NCBI RefSeq assembly: GCF_030403505.1
Contig: NZ_JAUEMJ010000001.1
Coordinates: forward strand, 867,762-931,761
Direction of reading: 5' to 3'
Source of the DNA: Glycomyces tritici
GTDB taxonomy: Bacteria; Actinomycetota; Actinomycetes; Mycobacteriales; Micromonosporaceae
Length of the DNA stretch: 64,000 nt
The notes below the pieces were generated by a model that was not told the DNA's origin, searched no databases, and worked only from the letters and a program-made list of their open reading frames with translations. Each line of letters opens with the position of its first letter. Within the stretch, counting starts at the first letter, position 1. This document shows positions 53,477 through 64,000 of the stretch, in pieces. The position numbers and the translations under genes were made by a program.

Positions 53477-53539
53477 CCGGGGTGGCCCTTGGCTTCGGCT
53501 CGGCTCGTGAGCGTCGCCTAGGGCGTCGGGCCACCCCGG
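53477..53539 (-). terminator. Terminator of tuf
   Basis: Arms CCGGGGTGGCCC (53477-53488) and GGGCCACCCCGG (53528-53539) enclose a 39-base internally structured loop, directly after the tuf stop codon. Confidence 0.7.
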
Positions 53540-53548
53540 TGTGCGGTC

Positions 53549-54742
53549 TTACTTGAGGACCTTGGTGACGCGGCCGGAACCGACCGTGCGGCCACCCTCG
53601 CGGATCGCGAAGAGCAGGCCTTCGTCCATGGCGATGGGCTGGATGAGCTCCACCTTCATGTCGGTGTTGTCACCCGGCATGACCATCTCGGTGCCCTCGG
53701 GGAGGGTCACGACGCCGGTCACGTCGGTGGTCCGGAAGTAGAACTGCGGACGGTAGTTGTTGAAGAACGGCGTGTGACGGCCGCCTTCGTCCTTGGACAG
53801 GATGTAGACCGCGGCCTCGAAGTCCGTGTGCGGGGTGGTCGTCTTCGGCTTGACGACGACCATGCCGCGCTCGACCTCTTCGCGCTTGGTGCCGCGGAGC
53901 AGGAGCCCCACGTTCTCACCGGCGCGCGCGTCGTCGAGGGTCTTGCGGAACATCTCGATGGCGGTGACCTTGGTCTGGATCGCGCCCTCGCGGATGCCGA
54001 CGATCTCGACTTCCTCGTTGGGGAGGAGCACACCGCGCTCCACACGACCGGTGACCACGGTGCCGCGGCCGGTGATGGTGAAGACGTCCTCGATCGGCAT
54101 GAGGAACGGCAGGTCGGTCGCGCGCTCCGGCTCCGGGACCGAGTCGTCGACGGCCTGCATGAGCTCGGCGACGGCGTCGACCCACTTCTGCTCGCCCTCG
54201 AGGGCGCCCAGAGCGGAGACCTGGACCACCGGAGCGTCGTCGCCCGGGAAGCCCTGGTCGGACAGCAGCTCGCGGACCTCCATCTCGACGAGCTCGAGGA
54301 TCTCCTCGTCGTCGACCATGTCGGACTTGTTGAGCGCCACGACGACGTAAGGAACGCCGACCTGGCGGGCGAGCAGGACGTGCTCGCGGGTCTGCGGCAT
54401 GGGGCCGTCAGCGGCGGACACGACCAGGATCGCGCCGTCCATCTGCGCCGCACCGGTGATCATGTTCTTGATGTAGTCGGCGTGGCCGGGGCAGTCGACG
54501 TGCGCGTAGTGACGAGCCTCGGTCTGGTACTCGACGTGCGAGATCGAGATCGTGATACCGCGCTGGCGCTCCTCGGGAGCGTTGTCGATCTCGTCGAACG
54601 GCGTGTACGGGTTCAGGTCCGGGAACTTGTCGTGCAGGACCTTGGTGATCGCCGCGGTGAGCGTGGTCTTGCCGTGGTCGACGTGACCCAGCGTGCCGAT
54701 GTTGACGTGCGGCTTGGTCCGCTCGAACTTTGCCTTTGCCAC
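53549..54742 (-). CDS. tuf: Elongation factor Tu
   Basis: The 397-residue GTPase delivers aminoacyl-tRNA to the ribosome. G1 GHVDHGKT spans residues 19-26, switch [10 protein letters not shown] and the NKSD base motif (as [10 protein letters not shown]) follow, then the two beta-barrel domains ending in [10 protein letters not shown]. It follows fusA across a terminator, so it probably has its own promoter in the 128-base gap. Confidence 0.98.
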   Translation of the reverse strand: MAKAKFERTKPHVNIGTLGHVDHGKTTLTAAITKVLHDKFPDLNPYTPFDEIDNAPEERQRGITISISHVEYQTEARHYAHVDCPGHADYIKNMITGAAQMDGAILVVSAADGPMPQTREHVLLARQVGVPYVVVALNKSDMVDDEEILELVEMEVRELLSDQGFPGDDAPVVQVSALGALEGEQKWVDAVAELMQAVDDSVPEPERATDLPFLMPIEDVFTITGRGTVVTGRVERGVLLPNEEVEIVGIREGAIQTKVTAIEMFRKTLDDARAGENVGLLLRGTKREEVERGMVVVKPKTTTPHTDFEAAVYILSKDEGGRHTPFFNNYRPQFYFRTTDVTGVVTLPEGTEMVMPGDNTDMKVELIQPIAMDEGLLFAIREGGRTVGSGRVTKVLK

Positions 54743-54840
54743 TTCGTCCTCCTGTGGACTGGTTAAATCTGGTTTGACTTATCTGACCTATTGCGTCGCT
54801 TTGGAACTCAGCGCCTCTGCTGGCAACAGGTGGTCAGCGC

Positions 54841-54864
54841 CGGGCGCCCAGGCTTGGGCGCCCG
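54841..54864 (-). terminator. Hairpin between fusA and tuf
   Basis: A perfect 10-base stem CGGGCGCCCA / TGGGCGCCCG with loop GGCT, six bases after the fusA stop codon. It may only reduce transcription into tuf. Confidence 0.75.
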
Positions 54865-54870
54865 AAACGC

Positions 54871-56976
<2,106 letters not shown>

Positions 56977-56997
56977 GATCTCTCAGTCTCTCTGCGA

Positions 56998-57468
56998 CTA
57001 CCAGCGGTAGTGCGCGAATGCCTTGTTGGAATCGGCCATCTTGTGCGTGTCTTCACGCTTCTTGACCGCGGCACCGAGGCCGTTCGAAGCGTCCAGGATC
57101 TCGTTCGTGAGGCGCTCGACCATGCTCTTCTCGCGGCGGTCGCGGGAGTAGCCCACGAGCCAGCGGAGACCGAGGGTGGTGGCGCGCTGCGGACGAACGT
57201 CGACCGGGACCTGGTACGTCGCACCGCCGACGCGGCGGGAGCGGACCTCGAGGGTGGGCTTGACGTTGTCGAGCGCACGCTTGAGGATCACCACGGGGTC
57301 CGAGTCGGCCTTCTTGCGGCAGTTCTCGAGGGCTTCGTAGACGATGCGCTCGGCGAGGCGGCGCTTGCCGTCCTTGAGGACCTTGTTGATCAGCTGGGTG
57401 ACGAGCACCGAGTTGTAGACCGGGTCGGCGGTAAGCGGCCGGCGCGGCGCGGGACCTTTACGCGGCAT
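56998..57468 (-). CDS. rpsG: 30S ribosomal protein S7
   Basis: A 156-residue 16S rRNA head-assembly protein ([49 protein letters not shown] end). It sits three bases after rpsL. Confidence 0.98.
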   Translation of the reverse strand: MPRKGPAPRRPLTADPVYNSVLVTQLINKVLKDGKRRLAERIVYEALENCRKKADSDPVVILKRALDNVKPTLEVRSRRVGGATYQVPVDVRPQRATTLGLRWLVGYSRDRREKSMVERLTNEILDASNGLGAAVKKREDTHKMADSNKAFAHYRW

Positions 57469-57471
57469 GGC

Positions 57472-57843
57472 TTACTTCTCCTTCTTCGCGCCGTAGCGGC
57501 TGCGGGCCTGCTTGCGGTCGCGCACACCCTGGGTGTCGAGCGCGCCGCGGATGATCTTGTAACGGACACCGGGGAGGTCGCGGACACGACCGCCGCGGAC
57601 GAGCACGATGGAGTGCTCCTGCAGGTTGTGGCCCACACCCGGGATGTAGGCGGTGACCTCGGTGCCGTTCATGAGGCGCACACGGGCGACCTTGCGCATG
57701 GCCGAGTTCGGCTTCTTCGGCGTCGTGGTGTACACACGCGTGCACACACCGCGAGCCTGCGGGCTGCCCTTCAGCGCGGGCGTCTTGGTTTTGCTGGTCT
57801 TGGCCTTGCGGCCGTTTCGGACCAGCTGCTGGATGGTTGGCAC
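57472..57843 (-). CDS. rpsL: 30S ribosomal protein S12
   Basis: A 123-residue decoding-centre protein ([15 protein letters not shown]). The streptomycin loops read [17 protein letters not shown], with wild-type Lys at the position-43 equivalent ([13 protein letters not shown]) and Lys in [12 protein letters not shown] lacking the second hotspot as usual for sensitive strains only if confirmed by alignment. It is the first gene of the str operon. Confidence 0.97.
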   Translation of the reverse strand: MPTIQQLVRNGRKAKTSKTKTPALKGSPQARGVCTRVYTTTPKKPNSAMRKVARVRLMNGTEVTAYIPGVGHNLQEHSIVLVRGGRVRDLPGVRYKIIRGALDTQGVRDRKQARSRYGAKKEK

Positions 57844-58130
57844 TGAGGCGAACCCCTCTCAACAGTCGACGGTTGCGTATTCCTGACTCTGCGGCGTCAC
57901 CTGTTCACCCGCGCGCCTCTCCGGAGCCGTATAACGGCCCAGGTCAGCGGCGTGGGTTCCCGTCCCCCGCGTTCGGGCGTGTCGCGTCTCTCCGGACCCA
58001 TATCCGCCCAACCGGCAGGCCAGGGCCGAAACCCGGGTCGTACCGTCGTGCAGATTCAGACGCGTTCGCGAACGGACCCGTCAGGGCCGGCCATCACGAC
58101 CGTGTTCACGAAGCCCCCAGTGCGAGGGAT

Positions 58131-58184
58131 GCGTGCCGGTGACGCCAGCCGGCGGGATCAGATCCCGCCGTCTTGCAGGCACGC
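58131..58184 (-). promoter_or_regulatory. Structured leader element upstream of rpsL
   Basis: Outer arms GCGTGCC (58131-58137) and GGCACGC (58178-58184) enclose a strong inner stem GGCGGGATC / GATCCCGCC (58151-58159 and 58161-58169). It lies in the predicted leader RNA of the str operon and may be an attenuator or protein-binding site. Confidence 0.55.
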
Positions 58185-58271
58185 AACCTGGCCTGGCTCT
58201 CACGGGGACCGAGCTGCCGGAGTTGACAGGGCCACCATGCCGCTCAAAGCGGTGTCCAGGCGCAAGGGAGA

Positions 58272-58300
58272 AGCCTACCTAGCCTAACGAACAAGGTCAA
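58272..58300 (-). promoter_or_regulatory. Candidate promoter of the str operon (rpsL-rpsG-fusA)
   Basis: Minus-strand TTGACC (58300-58295), 17 bases, TAGGCT (58277-58272): a good actinobacterial principal-sigma promoter. It predicts a leader of about 420 bases. Confidence 0.55.
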
Positions 58301-58542
58301 AGCCGTTTTCGCCCCGCAAGGCATCCGTGTTCAGTGTCACGGAGCCTGAGGGCGGCCAGTTGTTCGGCTTGGAAGCTTCACCGCTGTGCACGAGTGCGGC
58401 TCGCAAGCTTCGCCGCGTTCGGACCCTGACCAGTTCGTTCGGTGCGGTAGACACACCGTGGCCTATATTAGCTCGCTATGCGGGACGGGCCCGCGCGGGA
58501 TGCCCTACTGGAGGCGCTGTTCACCAGCAGTTCCCCGAGGTG

Positions 58543-58905
58543 TCAAACCGAAACCGCGACGCCCCCGTCGTAGCCCGGGCCTCCGGCGGCGCGCGCGAGC
58601 GAGACGATCCAGATCAGCAGGCCCGCCACGACGACCGCCGAGGCGATCCCGATGGCGATCCAGGAGAGCCGCCGCACCAGGGGCAGCCGCGAGGCGCCGA
58701 GCAGGAACCCTTCGGACGCACGGATATCGGCCTCGGCCTGCCGCGCCAGCATCAGGGCGATCAGTGCGGGGATCGCACCGCCCACAAAGGGCGACAAGGC
58801 GACCCCGACGGCCGCGAGCAGCCGTGCCGCCACGATCTTCGTCGACTCCACCGGCTCCGGATCATCCGGATGCCGAACCCCGAACACCCGCTGCACCTCA
58901 ACCAC
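58543..58905 (-). CDS. Small membrane protein of unknown function
   Basis: The 120-residue protein has an N-terminal soluble segment, a hydrophobic region (ARLLAAVGVALSPFVGGAIPALIALML) and a second helix (LSWIAIGIASAVVVAGLLIWIVSLA) with an intervening ARQAEADIRASEGFLLGASRL loop resembling DUF4190-type proteins. It lies between the antitoxin and the str operon. Function unknown. Confidence 0.65.
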   Translation of the reverse strand: MVEVQRVFGVRHPDDPEPVESTKIVAARLLAAVGVALSPFVGGAIPALIALMLARQAEADIRASEGFLLGASRLPLVRRLSWIAIGIASAVVVAGLLIWIVSLARAAGGPGYDGGVAVSV

Positions 58906-59126
58906 CCGCCCATCCTATTGGCCGTCGGGCTCCATCGCGCGGCGCGCTACCCGCCGGTTCAGGACCAACGGCATTCGCCGCCGCCCCGATCCGCCGCCCA
59001 CCCGCGACACACCCTCGGATATCCCTTTCGAGCCTCACCTTGAGGTAGGTTCCTCCACCGGATCGGCGGGCTGAACGCCGAACTGCTCGCTCATGTCGAT
59101 GAAGGCCTGCGGATGCACCTCGACCT

Positions 59127-59294
59127 CTACTGAGCGTCCCGCCGCTCCCGCTTCGTCCCGCTCCGTGTGCGCTGCGCCTCCTCCACCAAGATTCCGAGGA
59201 GGTGGTCCTGCATGGAAAGCCCGCGCGCCTCGGCATCTGCCACGAGGACATCCCAGACTTCCTGCGGCACATCACGAATCTCGATGTTCACCAT
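59127..59294 (-). CDS. Small RHH antitoxin-like protein (FitA/VapB type), no toxin partner seen
   Basis: A 55-residue frame on the minus strand begins MVNIEIRDVPQEVWDVLVAD and continues AEARGLSMQDHLLGILVEEA, the ribbon-helix-helix pattern of FitA/VapB antitoxins, and ends with a basic tail. The usual PIN-domain VapC toxin should follow directly downstream, but the next bases hold only a fragment of about 30 codons (VEVHPQAFIDMSEQFG) before a stop, with no PIN motif. It is probably a relic or a solitary regulator. Confidence 0.65.
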   Translation of the reverse strand: MVNIEIRDVPQEVWDVLVADAEARGLSMQDHLLGILVEEAQRTRSGTKRERRDAQ

Positions 59295-59346
59295 GCCCGA
59301 GTTCTACATGCTTCCGCAGCTGAACATCGTGTTGGGAAACGCCGGT

Positions 59347-59376
59347 GGGCCGGTGGCGCGAAAGCGCCACCGGCCC
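59347..59376. terminator. Strong hairpin downstream of rpoC
   Basis: A perfect 13-base stem (59347-59359 with 59364-59376) and GAAA tetraloop, followed on the plus strand by CGTTTT. On the minus strand it is the second hairpin after rpoC and can stop rpoBC transcripts. Confidence 0.75.
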
Positions 59377-59414
59377 CGTTTTCTCATTGCTCCGTCAGCT
59401 AAAATGGGTTTTGT

Positions 59415-59463
59415 AAACCGGGGGGGGGGGGGGGCCCCCACCCCCCCCCCGCCCCACCGGTTT
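59415..59463. repeat. G15 homopolymer and C-run forming a hairpin after rpoC
   Basis: Fifteen G residues (59420-59434) are followed by C runs broken by A and G (59435-59455); the flanks AAACCGG and CCGGTTT are complementary. It is placed as an rpoC terminator. Homopolymer length may vary between cells or be a sequencing error. Confidence 0.8.
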
Positions 59464-59494
59464 CTTCATGCCGTCGGGAATCGGCAGGTTGTAG

Positions 59495-63385
<3,891 letters not shown>

Positions 63386-63480
63386 TGAACTCTTCCCCTT
63401 GATGGTTCTTAAGGATTGGATGAGACGTTGGGGAGAGCGGGCAGCTCTTGCAGATCTATGCCGCCCGCTCCCTCTCGACG

Positions 63481-64000
<520 letters not shown>

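Larger units (their letters stand above)
53086..53548 (-). other. S10 operon leader and promoter region
   Basis: No gene is seen in these 463 bases. They hold the tuf terminator, the S10 promoter candidate and a leader of about 240 bases with a perfect hairpin CAGTGC-ACA-GCACTG (53290-53304), which may serve translational feedback. Confidence 0.6.
57844..58542 (-). other. 699-base leader and promoter region of the str operon
   Basis: No gene is seen. The region holds a promoter candidate about 430 bases before rpsL and a two-part hairpin, described separately. An A/T-rich spot (GCCTATATTAGC, near 58462) could carry another promoter. Confidence 0.55.

Noticed and set aside
58183..58190. CGCAACCT near 58183 as a third copy of the S10/rpsE promoter motif
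   Set aside because: The AGGTTGCG part is present on the minus strand but no CATAAT lies at the required distance.

Overview
This 64 kb window is chromosomal DNA from a high-GC actinomycete. The evidence is the strong G/C third-position bias, many GTG/TTG starts, the fdxA-dapC pair, orn followed by tRNA-His, a c-di-AMP riboswitch in front of a secreted NlpC/P60 protein, and NgcEFG-type sugar uptake without its own ATPase. The genus cannot be named from the sequence alone.

Layout. (1) 1-16 kb holds housekeeping and regulatory genes: the end of an ABC-2 permease, a large AAA-type signalling ATPase, a small secreted protein, dapC-fdxA (lysine/DAP synthesis and ferredoxin), a GNAT acetyltransferase, two small membrane proteins, a SulP transporter, a heparinase-like lyase, a MerR regulator, a spermidine-synthase-like methyltransferase, the riboswitch-controlled NlpC/P60 endopeptidase and a primary-like sigma factor. 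(2) 16-23 kb holds orn, tRNA-His, two DUF1707 membrane proteins and, on the minus strand, the distal half of the spc ribosomal operon (rpsE-rpmD-rplO-secY-adk-map). (3) 23-45 kb is a block of about 22 kb of carbohydrate and cell-wall genes lying exactly between rplR and rpsE, which are adjacent in nearly all bacteria. (4) 45-64 kb holds the proximal spc operon and the S10 operon (rplR back to rpsJ), then tuf, fusA, rpsG, rpsL, a membrane protein, an orphan antitoxin, rpoC and the end of rpoB, all on the minus strand.

The 22 kb block has two functional themes. The left part (GH43-CBM13 hydrolase; GtrA, two family-2 glycosyltransferases and a secreted PQQ-type sugar dehydrogenase with PKD and three DUF1349-like repeats) looks like synthesis or processing of a surface glycan. 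The right part (NgcEFG-like transporter, two RpiR regulators, BadF-type amino-sugar kinase, MurQ etherase, GH25 muramidase, NagZ-like GH3 hexosaminidase) is a peptidoglycan/chitin amino-sugar recycling module. Between them sits a lone AAA ATPase with a PD-(D/E)XK-like tail, bracketed by AT-rich palindromes that stand out from the GC-rich surroundings.

The split operon appears to have been re-wired. A hairpin follows rplR. The detached rpsE half is preceded by a terminator for its new neighbour and by a sequence that matches the S10 (rpsJ) promoter region: CAGGCATAAT, four free bases, AGGTTGCG. The usual genes after map (infA, rpmJ, rpsM, rpsK, rpsD, rpoA, rplQ) are also absent here, so the cluster is broken at a second point. 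All functions are inferred by recognising sequence families by eye; no database search was run.
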